From NCBI GenBank assembly GCA_963810555.1, contig CAWENX010000007.1, forward strand, positions 248,001-312,000: a stretch of DNA of 64,000 nt. Direction: 5' to 3'. The stretch's first letter is position 1. Every line of letters starts with the position of its first letter. The translations under genes were made by a program, and so were the position numbers. Below are positions 35,640 to 44,087 of the stretch, piece after piece. This DNA is from G963677325 sp963810555. GTDB lineage: Bacteria > Bacteroidota > Bacteroidia > Bacteroidales > Prolixibacteraceae. The notes beneath the pieces are model-generated. The model was not told the DNA's origin. It made no database searches and worked only from the letters and a program-made list of their open reading frames with translations.

Positions 35640-38189
35640 ATGATGAAAAATAACCAGAACCGTTGTATTGCAAATAAAGCTCATCTTCAACGAATCAGCT
35701 CATCGGATCATCTCTCCTTTACCGTCGGTTTTAACCGACGGGCACATCAGCACATCAGCATCCCGAAACTTCGGGATCCCGATCTTTCGGGATCAGCACA
35801 TCTTCACACCGATTGCCGCTGTCTACCGCTACTGCCACTTTTACTGATCACTCTTTTAAGTTTACTGTTTACTCTCGCTAGCTACGCCCAGTTCCCGATT
35901 TACCTTGATCCCAAACAACCCATCGACATGCGCGTCGAAAACCTGCTTTCTCTGATGACCTTGGAGGAAAAGGTCGGCCAGCTCAATATGCCCTGCGTTT
36001 ATATGCTGGGAAGGGACATCCCTGCCAAAAATATCAGTATTCAGAAACACATCGAAGGCACACTGCTTGAGACAGGCCCCGGCGGAGGGTTCTTTACTCT
36101 TGCCAATGAAGTTTTACGTGAGGGGACACGTCAGCAGGCAGAATATTTTAATACCCTCCAGAAGATGGTAGCTCAGACCACGAGGCTGAAGATTCCCCTG
36201 ATGGAGATGGAAGAGGGAATGCATGGATTTATGGCTCCCGGGGCCACTATTTTTCCCCAAGGACTGGCTCTCGGTGCAGCATGGGACACCACACTTATCA
36301 GTGAGATCTACTCCGCGGTTGCCGAAGAAGCCCGTTCAGTGGGAGTGCACCAAATACAATCTTTGCAAGTGGAGCCCAACCGTGATCCGCGTCATGGCCG
36401 TAACCAGCATACCTACAGCGAAGACACATATCTTTGCTCATGCTATGCTCAGGCCATTGTTCATGGAGCCCAGGGAGACAATATATCGGCCAACAATAAA
36501 GTAATCTCAGGACTGGGCTGTTATCCCGGACAAGGTCAGGGATTGAATGGGACCAACCGTGGGTACATGGATGTATCAGAAAGAACACTCTGCGAAGTGT
36601 GGCTTCCTATCTGGAAAGCAGGCGTCAATGCAAGGACTCTCGGGATCATGGCTACACACCCCGCCATTGATGGCTATCCCAATCACGGCTCCGAAAAATG
36701 GCTTACCCATATCCTGCGTGAACAATTGGGATTCAAAGGAGTTTTGGTCAGCGAAGGGAGCAATACAGGCACCCTTCTTTACGAACGGGTAGCATCCAGC
36801 GAAAAAGAAGCAGGGCCCATCGTTCTGAAAGCAGGTGTGGATATCAACATTACCACTGAGTCTGGATATGCCAGTGATATGATCGATAACGTCAAAGAAG
36901 GCAAAGTATCGATGGAACTCCTTGACAGGGCAGTACGCCGGGTGCTGAGACTCAAATTCATGCTCGGATTGTTTGAAAATCCTTTCGTCGATCCTGACAG
37001 GGCCGTTAAGATCGTTCATTCTCAGGAACACCAGGATCTCGCCCTCCGCGCTTCACAGGAAGGGATTGTCCTGCTGAAAAATGATCCTTACTGCAAACCC
37101 GTTACTGTTGCTGCTCCCGCCACTGCTGCTGCTCCTGCCACTGCTACTTCAGCTGCCACTGCCGCTACTCTCCTGCCGTTGTCGAAAGATCTCAAATCCA
37201 TCGCTGTCATAGGCCCCAATGCTGACAACGATGTGAACCTTCTCGGCGATTATATCCCCAAGAAACTGCTCAACAAGACTGAAACTGTGCTTGAAGCCAT
37301 TAAGAGCAAAGTGTCTCCTTCAACAAAAGTCACTTATGTAAAGGGGTGCGAGGTGCTTAACACGAAGATCAATAACATTGCCGAAGCACAAAAAGCCGCA
37401 CGCCAGGCGCAGATCGCAATCGTTGTTGTCGGGGAAGATTCCAGGACAGACGGCGAAAGCAAGGATTGTGTCGATCTTGAACTAACAGGCCTTCAGAACG
37501 ATCTTGTCAAAGCAATCTATGAGACAGGCACCCCAACAGTTGTAGTGCTGATGAGCGGCAGACCCCTTGCTATACGTTATATGGCTGAGAATATTCCTTC
37601 TATCGTCGAATCGTGGATGACGGGGGAAAAAGGAGGACAGGCTATTGCAGATATTCTTTTCGGTGATGTCAACCCCAGTGGGAAACTTCCCATCACCTTT
37701 CCACGCCACGTGGGCCAGATGCCTTTTTATTACAACTATAAGCCTTCAAAATACATGAGAAGGGAGATCGCTTATGTTACCATGCCCCTCTCCCCGCTTT
37801 ATCCTTTTGGACACGGCCTGAGTTATACTACCTTCGAGTACTCTGATCTAAATATCACCCCGAAGGAATCAGGCCCCGGAGCATGTTATACAGTTACCTG
37901 CAATGTGAAAAACACAGGACAACGCGAAGGAAAAGAAGTTGTTCAGCTTTATATCGATGATGAGATCAGCTCTATGGTGACGCCCATTATAGAGCTAAGG
38001 AGCTTTAATAAGATCAACCTGAAACCCGGAGAAAAGCAAACGGTCACCTTTACACTTACACCGGAGAGCCTTCAGATGCTCGATGCAAATATGCAGTGGG
38101 TAGTCGAACCTGGAACCTTCAAAGTGATGGTTGGAAGCTCTTGTGAAGATATAAGGCTGGAAGGAGAGTTTAACGTGAAAGGAATATAG
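35640..38189 (+). CDS. GH3 family enzyme, tandem copy 2, with repeat-built N-terminus
   Basis: 849 residues. The hydrophobic signal-peptide core (LPLLLITLLSLLFTLASYAQ) is at about 65-84, preceded by an abnormally long n-region of some 60 residues encoded by repeats at 35722-35792. No start codon lies between the repeats and the core, so the long form is the only readable one. GH3 features: VEPNRDPRHGR, then ISGLGCYPGQGQG (the His of the Lys-His pair is Tyr here) and LVSEGSNTG (Glu372 at the nucleophile position). The linker at 37096-37168 is Ala/Thr-rich and coded by a 6-bp array. The sandwich and fibronectin III-like domains are complete. Closest to copy 3. Confidence 0.88.
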   Translation: MMKNNQNRCIANKAHLQRISSSDHLSFTVGFNRRAHQHISIPKLRDPDLSGSAHLHTDCRCLPLLPLLLITLLSLLFTLASYAQFPIYLDPKQPIDMRVENLLSLMTLEEKVGQLNMPCVYMLGRDIPAKNISIQKHIEGTLLETGPGGGFFTLANEVLREGTRQQAEYFNTLQKMVAQTTRLKIPLMEMEEGMHGFMAPGATIFPQGLALGAAWDTTLISEIYSAVAEEARSVGVHQIQSLQVEPNRDPRHGRNQHTYSEDTYLCSCYAQAIVHGAQGDNISANNKVISGLGCYPGQGQGLNGTNRGYMDVSERTLCEVWLPIWKAGVNARTLGIMATHPAIDGYPNHGSEKWLTHILREQLGFKGVLVSEGSNTGTLLYERVASSEKEAGPIVLKAGVDINITTESGYASDMIDNVKEGKVSMELLDRAVRRVLRLKFMLGLFENPFVDPDRAVKIVHSQEHQDLALRASQEGIVLLKNDPYCKPVTVAAPATAAAPATATSAATAATLLPLSKDLKSIAVIGPNADNDVNLLGDYIPKKLLNKTETVLEAIKSKVSPSTKVTYVKGCEVLNTKINNIAEAQKAARQAQIAIVVVGEDSRTDGESKDCVDLELTGLQNDLVKAIYETGTPTVVVLMSGRPLAIRYMAENIPSIVESWMTGEKGGQAIADILFGDVNPSGKLPITFPRHVGQMPFYYNYKPSKYMRREIAYVTMPLSPLYPFGHGLSYTTFEYSDLNITPKESGPGACYTVTCNVKNTGQREGKEVVQLYIDDEISSMVTPIIELRSFNKINLKPGEKQTVTFTLTPESLQMLDANMQWVVEPGTFKVMVGSSCEDIRLEGEFNVKGI
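35722..35792. repeat. Cluster of palindromes and octamers inside a coding region
   Basis: CCGTCGGTTTTAACCGACGG (35722-35741), CACATCAG octamers (35742-35762), TCCCGAAACTTCGGGA (35761-35776) and TCCCGATCTTTCGGGA (35777-35792). All are dispersed elsewhere in the window between genes. Confidence 0.9.
35840..35874 (+). repeat. Five-unit 7-bp array coding a signal-peptide core
   Basis: TTTACTG, ATCACTC, TTTTAAG, TTTACTG, TTTACTC. Confidence 0.75.
37096..37168 (+). repeat. 6-bp array in the GH3 copy 2 linker
   Basis: ACTGCT/GCTGCT/CCTGCC-type hexamers coding an Ala/Thr/Pro-rich stretch between LKNDPYCK and LLPLSKDLKS. Confidence 0.75.
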
Positions 38190-38427
38190 GCTGTAGGCTT
38201 TAGACTATAGACTTTTAGGAAAAATTATCCTTTGCGTCCTTAGTGATTTCTTTGCTCCCTATGCGTGAAATATTTTTAAACCGCACATCAGCACTTCATC
38301 ACATTCATAGTTCATAATACTTTCATTCACTTTAGTCTAAATTCTTTAGCCTGAAGTCGGACTTTTCCTTTGTTAAAGTTTCTTAAACCTTAACACTGAT
38401 TCTGAATCTTTACTATTCCTTCGTATT
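38190..38427. repeat. Gap with TAGGCTG-type 7-bp array and octamer words
   Basis: About 38188-38217 reads TAGGCTG, TAGGCTT, TAGACTA, TAGACTT. CACATCAG words lie near 38284. No gene. Confidence 0.6.
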
Positions 38428-38435
38428 TAATTTTG
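38428..38435 (+). promoter_or_regulatory. TAnnTTTG -7 box for the small secreted protein
   Basis: TAATTTTG, 39 bp ahead of the ATG at 38475. Confidence 0.45.
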
Positions 38436-38474
38436 TGAATTATAATGATGTATAATAATTAAAATTGGAATAAA

Positions 38475-38726
38475 ATGAAAAAATTAGCAATAATATTGGG
38501 ATTAGCAATGACATTTGGTATAGTTACCGTTAATGCACAGGTAAAGCATGGTAACAAAACGATGACACAAACGACCCATATCAAAAGTAAAAAAACGTTG
38601 GCCAAAAAAGGCGCCAAGAATTATCATATGAATAAGAAATTGGCCGCAACAGGCAAGAGCATGAATAGCTCAGCACAAAATAAGGGTAAAGTAATGTCCA
38701 AAGGACAACCGGTATATCAAAAATAA
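38475..38726 (+). CDS. Small basic secreted protein
   Basis: 83 residues. A clear signal peptide (about 1-21, ending VNAQ) is followed by a strongly basic mature part of about 60 residues rich in Lys, Asn, Thr and Ser (KTLAKKGAKNYHMNKKLAA) with no cysteine. Not recognised. It has its own promoter box and a terminator, so it is expressed independently of the GH3 genes on both sides. A structural or nucleic-acid/polyanion-binding periplasmic role would be speculation. Confidence 0.7.
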   Translation: MKKLAIILGLAMTFGIVTVNAQVKHGNKTMTQTTHIKSKKTLAKKGAKNYHMNKKLAATGKSMNSSAQNKGKVMSKGQPVYQK

Positions 38727-38757
38727 TCCGAAATTTGTGTAAAATCAAAAGGAAAAG

Positions 38758-38790
38758 GAAAGGTGAAAAATTACAATCTTCACCTTTCTT
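38758..38790 (+). terminator. Intrinsic terminator after the small secreted protein
   Basis: GAAAGGTGAA (38758-38767) pairs with TTCACCTTTC (38779-38788), followed by TT. Confidence 0.65.
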
Positions 38791-39091
38791 AATGTTCTAA
38801 TGTGCTGAATTGTTTATCTTCTCATACAAAGATGTGCCAATGAAAAATATTTTCAGGATTCCCATATAGGCAGGGTTCACCCCTGCCCAATAATTATAAT
38901 GCTGTCGTGTGCTTATTTGTAGAGACGTACGGCGTGCGTCTTTATTTTTTAGCGTGCATCTCAATTTTTATAGATGGCCCCTCTTTTTAATCCCTGTCCT
39001 ATATCTCTTGCATCAGCACCCCTATCCTTTGCCGTTCGTTTCAACCAACGGATAACAAACAGAAATTAAACTCATTTTCATGTAATTTTTC
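38791..39091. repeat. Gap with palindrome remnants
   Basis: Near 38931 GTAGAGACGTACGGCGTGCG followed by TCTTTAT resembles the AGACGCGAT palindrome family. CCGTTCGTTTCAACCAACGG (39032-39051) is a member of the family seen at 35722 and 46527. No gene. Confidence 0.55.
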
Positions 39092-39099
39092 TATTTTTG
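39092..39099 (+). promoter_or_regulatory. TAnnTTTG -7 box for GH3 copy 3
   Basis: TATTTTTG, 41 bp ahead of the ATG at 39141. Confidence 0.4.
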
Positions 39100-39140
39100 C
39101 TTCCGGCTGAATTAAAATCTTAACTTTTTAAATAAAAATT

Positions 39141-41495
39141 ATGGTACTGATCAAGCACTTCAAAACTGCACTATTTACTGTTTACTGTTTACTGTTCACT
39201 GTTCACTGTTTCTCCCAGGAACCGCTTTACCTCGATCCCAAACAACCCATTGATAAGCGTGTCGAAGACCTGCTTTCGCGGATGACGCTTGAGGAAAAAG
39301 TGGGCCAGATCAATATGCCCTGTGTTTACCAGGGAAGATATGGCCGGGATATCCCCGCGAAAACCATCGGGGTGAAAAAATTCCTTGAAGGGACGCTCGT
39401 TCCGATAGGCCCCGGCGGAGGCTTTTTTACACTCGCCAATGAGATCCTGCGTGACGGCACACGCCAGCAGGCTGAATTCTTCAATGAATTGCAGAAAATG
39501 GCCCGTGAAAAGACACGGCTGAAAATTCCGGTGATGCAGTGTGAAGAAGGCACTCACGGATTTATGGCTCCGGGGGCGACCATCTTCCCTGAAGGTCAGG
39601 GACTTGGCGCAACATGGAATCCTGAACTGATAAGGGAAGTCTATGCTGCAGCAGCAGAAGAGGCAAGGTCGGTGGGTGTTCACCAGTTATATACCCTCGT
39701 TATCGAGCCCAACAGGGACCCGCGTCACGGCCGCAATGAGCAGACTTTCAGCGAGGATCCCTATCTCTGTTCTATTTACGCCGAAAATATTGTTAAAGGG
39801 GCACAGGGCGACGATATCTCAGCCAATAACCATGTGATCTCCGGTTTATGCCATTTCCCCGGACAGACGCAGGGACTGAACGGCGTGAACCGCGGCGCCA
39901 TGGATATCTCGGAAAGAACATTCAGGGAAGTCTTCCTGCCCCCCTGGATTGCAGGAATCAAAAAAGCGGGTGCACTGGGTGTGATGGCTACTCATCCTAC
40001 CATTAACGGTTATCCCAATCACGGATCTGAAAAGAATCTTACCAAAATCCTTCGCAACGAACTGGGATTCCAGGGTAACGTACTGAGCGAAGGCAGCAAT
40101 ACCGGGACTCTTATCTACGAGCGTGTGGTTGCAACCGAAAAGGAAGCAGGCCCAATTGTTCTCAAAGCAGGACTGGATGTGAACATCACCTTCGAATCAG
40201 GCTACATGAAAGATATGATCGATAATGTCAAAGAAGGAAAAGTTTCGATGGAACTCCTTGACAGAGCGGTACGCCGGGTTCTCAGGCTCAAATTCATGCT
40301 CGGATTATTTGAAAATCCCTATGTCGATCCCGACAGGGCGGTGAAGATCATTCATTCTCAGAAACACCAGGATCTCGCCCTTCGTGCTTCACAGGAAGGG
40401 ATTGTCCTTCTGAAAAATGATCCTTACAGCAAAGGGCCTTCTTCTAACAGGAGAAACGCAATAAATCGCGTCTCTACACCACTTCTGCCGCTTTCCAAAG
40501 ACCTCAAATCCATTGCTGTCATCGGTCCCAATGCTGACAACGATGTAAACCTTCTGGGCGATTATATTCCAAAGAAACTATTAAACAATACACAGACCGT
40601 GCTCGATGCCATCAAAGAGAAAGTAGGTCCTTCAACCAGAGTTTCTTACGTACAGGGCTGTGATGTGCTCAATACCAGGGTCAATTCGATTAAAGAAGCC
40701 CAGCAGGCGGCACGTAAAGCACAGGTAGCCATTGTGGTGGTAGGCGAAGATGGCCGTACCGACGGCGAGAGCGATGACTCCGTTGACCTTGAACTTACGG
40801 GACTACAGAACGACCTTGTTAAGGCAATTTACGAGACTGGCACCCCTACAATCGTGGTGCTGATGAGCGGAAGGCCCATCGCCATCCGCTGGATGGCTGA
40901 TAATATCCCGTCAATTATTGAATCATGGATGACAGGTGAAAAGGGAGGAAAGGCCATTGCAGACGTTCTTTTCGGCGATATCAACCCAAGCGGTAAGCTA
41001 CCTGTCACCTTTCCGCGCCACGTGGGACAAATGCCATTCTATTACAATTACAAGCCCTCAAAATTCATGCGGATGGAACGCGCCTATGTTACAATGCCAC
41101 TCTCCCCGCTTTATCCCTTTGGTCACGGGCTGAGCTATACAACCTTCGAATATTCTAACCTGAACATCACCCCAAAAGAATCAGGCCCAGGGGCACACTA
41201 TACTGTTACCTGCGATGTAAAAAACACGGGTTCACGAGAAGGAAAAGAAGTGGCTCAGCTATACATCGATGATGAGATCAGTTCGATGGTCACACCCATC
41301 ATGGAACTCAGGGGTTTTGAAAAGTTCGATCTCAAGCCGGGAGAAAAGAAGACGGTCACCTTTACCCTTACCCCGGAAAGCCTTCAGATGCTTGATGCAA
41401 ATATGAATTGGGTGGTCGAGCCTGGAGCCTTTAAGGTAATGGTAGGTAGCTCATGTGAGGATATAAGGCTTGAAGGAGAGTTTAATGTGAAATAA
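39141..41495 (+). CDS. GH3 family enzyme, tandem copy 3
   Basis: 784 residues, intact. Signal peptide 1-26 (LFTVYCLLFTVHCFSQ), coded by a near-perfect 7-bp array. Barrel motifs: CEEGTHG (about 134-140), IEPNRDPRHGR, LCHFPGQTQG (Cys-His where Lys-His is usual) and VLSEGSNTG with Glu317 at the nucleophile position. The sandwich domain begins IAVIGPNADN, with the GEDGRTDGES...LELTGLQ segment matching the GH3 acid/base loop region. A fibronectin III-like domain closes the protein (DVKNTGSREGKEVAQLYI). The linker holds a degenerate palindrome (40451-40473). Periplasmic or surface enzyme; substrate unknown. Confidence 0.93.
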   Translation: MVLIKHFKTALFTVYCLLFTVHCFSQEPLYLDPKQPIDKRVEDLLSRMTLEEKVGQINMPCVYQGRYGRDIPAKTIGVKKFLEGTLVPIGPGGGFFTLANEILRDGTRQQAEFFNELQKMAREKTRLKIPVMQCEEGTHGFMAPGATIFPEGQGLGATWNPELIREVYAAAAEEARSVGVHQLYTLVIEPNRDPRHGRNEQTFSEDPYLCSIYAENIVKGAQGDDISANNHVISGLCHFPGQTQGLNGVNRGAMDISERTFREVFLPPWIAGIKKAGALGVMATHPTINGYPNHGSEKNLTKILRNELGFQGNVLSEGSNTGTLIYERVVATEKEAGPIVLKAGLDVNITFESGYMKDMIDNVKEGKVSMELLDRAVRRVLRLKFMLGLFENPYVDPDRAVKIIHSQKHQDLALRASQEGIVLLKNDPYSKGPSSNRRNAINRVSTPLLPLSKDLKSIAVIGPNADNDVNLLGDYIPKKLLNNTQTVLDAIKEKVGPSTRVSYVQGCDVLNTRVNSIKEAQQAARKAQVAIVVVGEDGRTDGESDDSVDLELTGLQNDLVKAIYETGTPTIVVLMSGRPIAIRWMADNIPSIIESWMTGEKGGKAIADVLFGDINPSGKLPVTFPRHVGQMPFYYNYKPSKFMRMERAYVTMPLSPLYPFGHGLSYTTFEYSNLNITPKESGPGAHYTVTCDVKNTGSREGKEVAQLYIDDEISSMVTPIMELRGFEKFDLKPGEKKTVTFTLTPESLQMLDANMNWVVEPGAFKVMVGSSCEDIRLEGEFNVK
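39174..39208 (+). repeat. Five-unit 7-bp array coding a signal-peptide core
   Basis: TTTACTG x3, TTCACTG x2. In any frame this reads as permutations of Leu-Leu-Phe-Thr-Val-Tyr-Cys. Confidence 0.92.
40451..40473. repeat. Degenerate palindrome in the GH3 copy 3 linker
   Basis: GAGAAACGCAAT, AA, ATCGCGTCTC: arms match with two mismatches. Codes RNAINRVS at the same position as in copy 1. Confidence 0.75.
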
Positions 41496-41602
41496 AATTA
41501 ATGTGCTGATGTGCCAATGTGCTGATATGCTGATTAGTTGACCTATAATCAATAGTCACTTTTCACTATACATTTGTTGAACAACAAATAAATAGAAAAA
41601 CG

Positions 41603-44041
41603 ATGAAAAATATCATAAACTTAAACGCTGAAAAGAATGCAAATAATCAGCTCATCACAGCATCAGCACATCACAGTTTCAGCGTATCAGCATATCAACT
41701 CATTATTTTACTGTTCACTGTTTACTGTTCACTCATAGCCCTTCCCTCTTTCGGGCAGCAACCGCTTTATCTTGATTCCCGTAAACCGGTGGATCAAAGA
41801 GTTGAAGACCTTCTCTCAAGAATGACATTGGAAGAGAAAATCGGACAGCTAAATATGCCTGCCCCATGGTTGTTTCGCAAAGATTCGATTGGAACCGTTG
41901 AATCTTGCAGGAAATTTGCAGCAGGAAAACTGTATGAAAACATAGGCCCTGCAGGAGGCTTTTTTGCAGCCTGCGACCGTTTCAGACAAACTCCCCGTCA
42001 GCAGGCTTCACTGCTTAACTCGCTTCAGAAGATCGCGGTTGAACAGACCCGGCTGAAGATCCCTCTTTTATTTGTTGAAGAGGGCACCCATGGCCTGATG
42101 GCGGGCGGTGCAACCGTATTCCCTGAGGGCCTCGCGATCGGGAGTACCTGGAATCCTGATCTTATCAGTAAGATCTATGCTGTGGCCGGGAATGAAGCCC
42201 GGACAAGGGGCGTTCACCAGTTGGGGACTCTTGTCATTGAACCGAACAGAGACCCCCGAATGGGAAGAAATGAGGAAGGATACAGCGAAGATCCCTGGTA
42301 CTGTGGCAGAATAGCCGAAGCCATTGTTAAAGGCATGCAGGGCGATGATATATCCCGTCCTGATAAGGCTATTGCCGAGCTTTGTCATTATCCCGGTCAA
42401 AGCCAGCCGGTAAGCGGTCTTGAAAGGGGTGCCATGGAGATATCGGAACGCACTCTCAGAGAAGTCTTTCTCCCTCCCTGGGTTGCAGGAATTAAGAAAG
42501 CAGGCGCCCTGGGTGTGATGGCTACCTATCCTTCCATAGACGGAGTACCGGCACATGTTTCGGATTTCCTGCTTACAAAAATTCTTCGGGAAGAACTGGG
42601 ATTCAAAGGCCTTGTTCTCTGCGAAGGCGAAGGTCTGAAAATACCGATCTACGAAAAGATAGCGAAAGACATGAAAGAATCGGGCGCCATGTGTCTTAAG
42701 GCAGGTGTCGATGTGAGCATCTGGAACGAGGATGGTTATCTCAGGCCGATGTATGAAAACGTGATGGAGGGAAAGGTTCCGATGGAAACGATCGACAGGT
42801 CGGTAAGACGGGTACTGAGGATCAAATTCATGTTGGGACTGTTTGAGAATCCTTACGTTGATCCTGAAAAAGCAGAGGCCAGCAATAACACTCAAAACAG
42901 CAGGAATCTGGCACTTCAGGCGGCTCGTGAGGGAATTGTTCTGTTGAAAAATGAACCTTTCTTTAAACACAAGACTGCCGCTGCTACTGCCACTGCCACT
43001 TCTACCCCTCTCCTTCCCCTTGATAAAAATATACGGTCCATCGCCGTTATCGGTCCCAATGCTGATGCAGGTCAAAACCAGATCGGCGATTATACCCCAA
43101 ACGGCATCATGCATGAGGTTGTCACAGTACTCAGCGGCATCAAATCCAAAGTGTCTTCCCGCACCCGTGTAAAATATGTGAAGGGATGTGATATCATCGG
43201 GGATAAGGTCAACCAGATCAAAGAGGCTCAGAAAGCTGCCAGGTCATCAGATATCGCTGTAGTCGTCTTAGGCGAAAACCGCAGAACTGACGGAGAACCC
43301 TGTGATGTATATGACCTTGATCTTACGGGAATGCAGGAACAGCTTGTCGAGGCAGTTCAGAAAACCGGAACACCAACTGTTGTTGTACTGATCAACGGGA
43401 GAGCATTATCCATCCGATGGATTTCGAAAAATGTACCCGCAATCCTGGATGCCTGGAATTGTGGTGAACAGGGAGGGAATGCAGTTGCCGATGTGCTTTT
43501 CGGGGATTATAATCCGGGAGGAAAACTTCCCGTTTCATTTCCCAAATATGTGGGACAACTTCCCGTTTATTACAATTACAAGCCCTCGAAAGCTTACTGG
43601 ATCGCCAACAGAAACACATGGGCAGATCTTTATACGGGCGATAACATTAAACCATTGTATGAGTTCGGCTACGGATTAAGTTATACAACATTTGAATACA
43701 GTAATTTGCGTATATCTCCCAAAGAAACAGGCCCGGCCGGAGATATCATTGTTAAAGCCGATATAAAAAATACGGGAAACCGGGAAGGCTCGGAAGTTGT
43801 ACAATTATATATAAATGACGAGATTGCCTCAGTATCAAGACCTGTTAAGGAACTTAAAGGATTTGAAAAGATCGACCTTACCCCCGGTGAGACAAAAACC
43901 GTTGAGTTTAAACTCCTGCCCGAGCATCTGACAATGCTTGACAGGTATCTTAAACCGGTTGTTGAGCCGGGAACCTTTGCCGTAATGGTGGGCAGTTCCT
44001 CAGATGATATCCGGTTAAAAGGAGAATTTGATATAAAATAA
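41603..44041 (+). CDS. GH3 family enzyme, tandem copy 4
   Basis: 812 residues, intact. The signal peptide is unusually long (about 1-52, ending SFGQ): its n-region is coded by a seven-unit octamer array (41648-41703) and its core by a 7-bp array (41707-41734). Barrel motifs: VEEGTHG, IEPNRDPRMGR, LCHYPGQSQP, and VLCEGEG with Glu341 at the nucleophile position (Cys replaces the usual Ser). The linker at 42961-43010 is Ala/Thr-rich and repeat-coded. Sandwich (IAVIGPNADAG) and fibronectin III-like domains are complete. Most similar to copy 1 (ERGAMEISER, REVFLPPW). Substrate unknown. Confidence 0.92.
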   Translation: MKNIINLNAEKNANNQLITASAHHSFSVSAYQLIILLFTVYCSLIALPSFGQQPLYLDSRKPVDQRVEDLLSRMTLEEKIGQLNMPAPWLFRKDSIGTVESCRKFAAGKLYENIGPAGGFFAACDRFRQTPRQQASLLNSLQKIAVEQTRLKIPLLFVEEGTHGLMAGGATVFPEGLAIGSTWNPDLISKIYAVAGNEARTRGVHQLGTLVIEPNRDPRMGRNEEGYSEDPWYCGRIAEAIVKGMQGDDISRPDKAIAELCHYPGQSQPVSGLERGAMEISERTLREVFLPPWVAGIKKAGALGVMATYPSIDGVPAHVSDFLLTKILREELGFKGLVLCEGEGLKIPIYEKIAKDMKESGAMCLKAGVDVSIWNEDGYLRPMYENVMEGKVPMETIDRSVRRVLRIKFMLGLFENPYVDPEKAEASNNTQNSRNLALQAAREGIVLLKNEPFFKHKTAAATATATSTPLLPLDKNIRSIAVIGPNADAGQNQIGDYTPNGIMHEVVTVLSGIKSKVSSRTRVKYVKGCDIIGDKVNQIKEAQKAARSSDIAVVVLGENRRTDGEPCDVYDLDLTGMQEQLVEAVQKTGTPTVVVLINGRALSIRWISKNVPAILDAWNCGEQGGNAVADVLFGDYNPGGKLPVSFPKYVGQLPVYYNYKPSKAYWIANRNTWADLYTGDNIKPLYEFGYGLSYTTFEYSNLRISPKETGPAGDIIVKADIKNTGNREGSEVVQLYINDEIASVSRPVKELKGFEKIDLTPGETKTVEFKLLPEHLTMLDRYLKPVVEPGTFAVMVGSSSDDIRLKGEFDIK
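41648..41703 (+). repeat. Seven-unit octamer array inside a signal-peptide region
   Basis: CAGCTCAT, CACAGCAT, CAGCACAT, CACAGTTT, CAGCGTAT, CAGCATAT, CAACTCAT. Confidence 0.85.
41707..41734 (+). repeat. Four-unit 7-bp array coding a signal-peptide core
   Basis: TTTACTG, TTCACTG, TTTACTG, TTCACTC. Confidence 0.9.
42961..43010 (+). repeat. 6-bp array in the GH3 copy 4 linker
   Basis: ACTGCC, GCTGCT, ACTGCC, ACTGCC, ACTTCT: codes TAAATATATSTP before LLPLDKN. Confidence 0.8.
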
Positions 44042-44087
44042 AAACTGTAGTACAGTACTTTAATAATTTATTTACTTAGATATAAAA

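Noticed and set aside
42068..43114. 348-codon open frame antisense to GH3 copy 4
   Set aside because: Shadow frame created by codon bias of the GH3 gene; similar shadows appear under the other copies at the same motifs.
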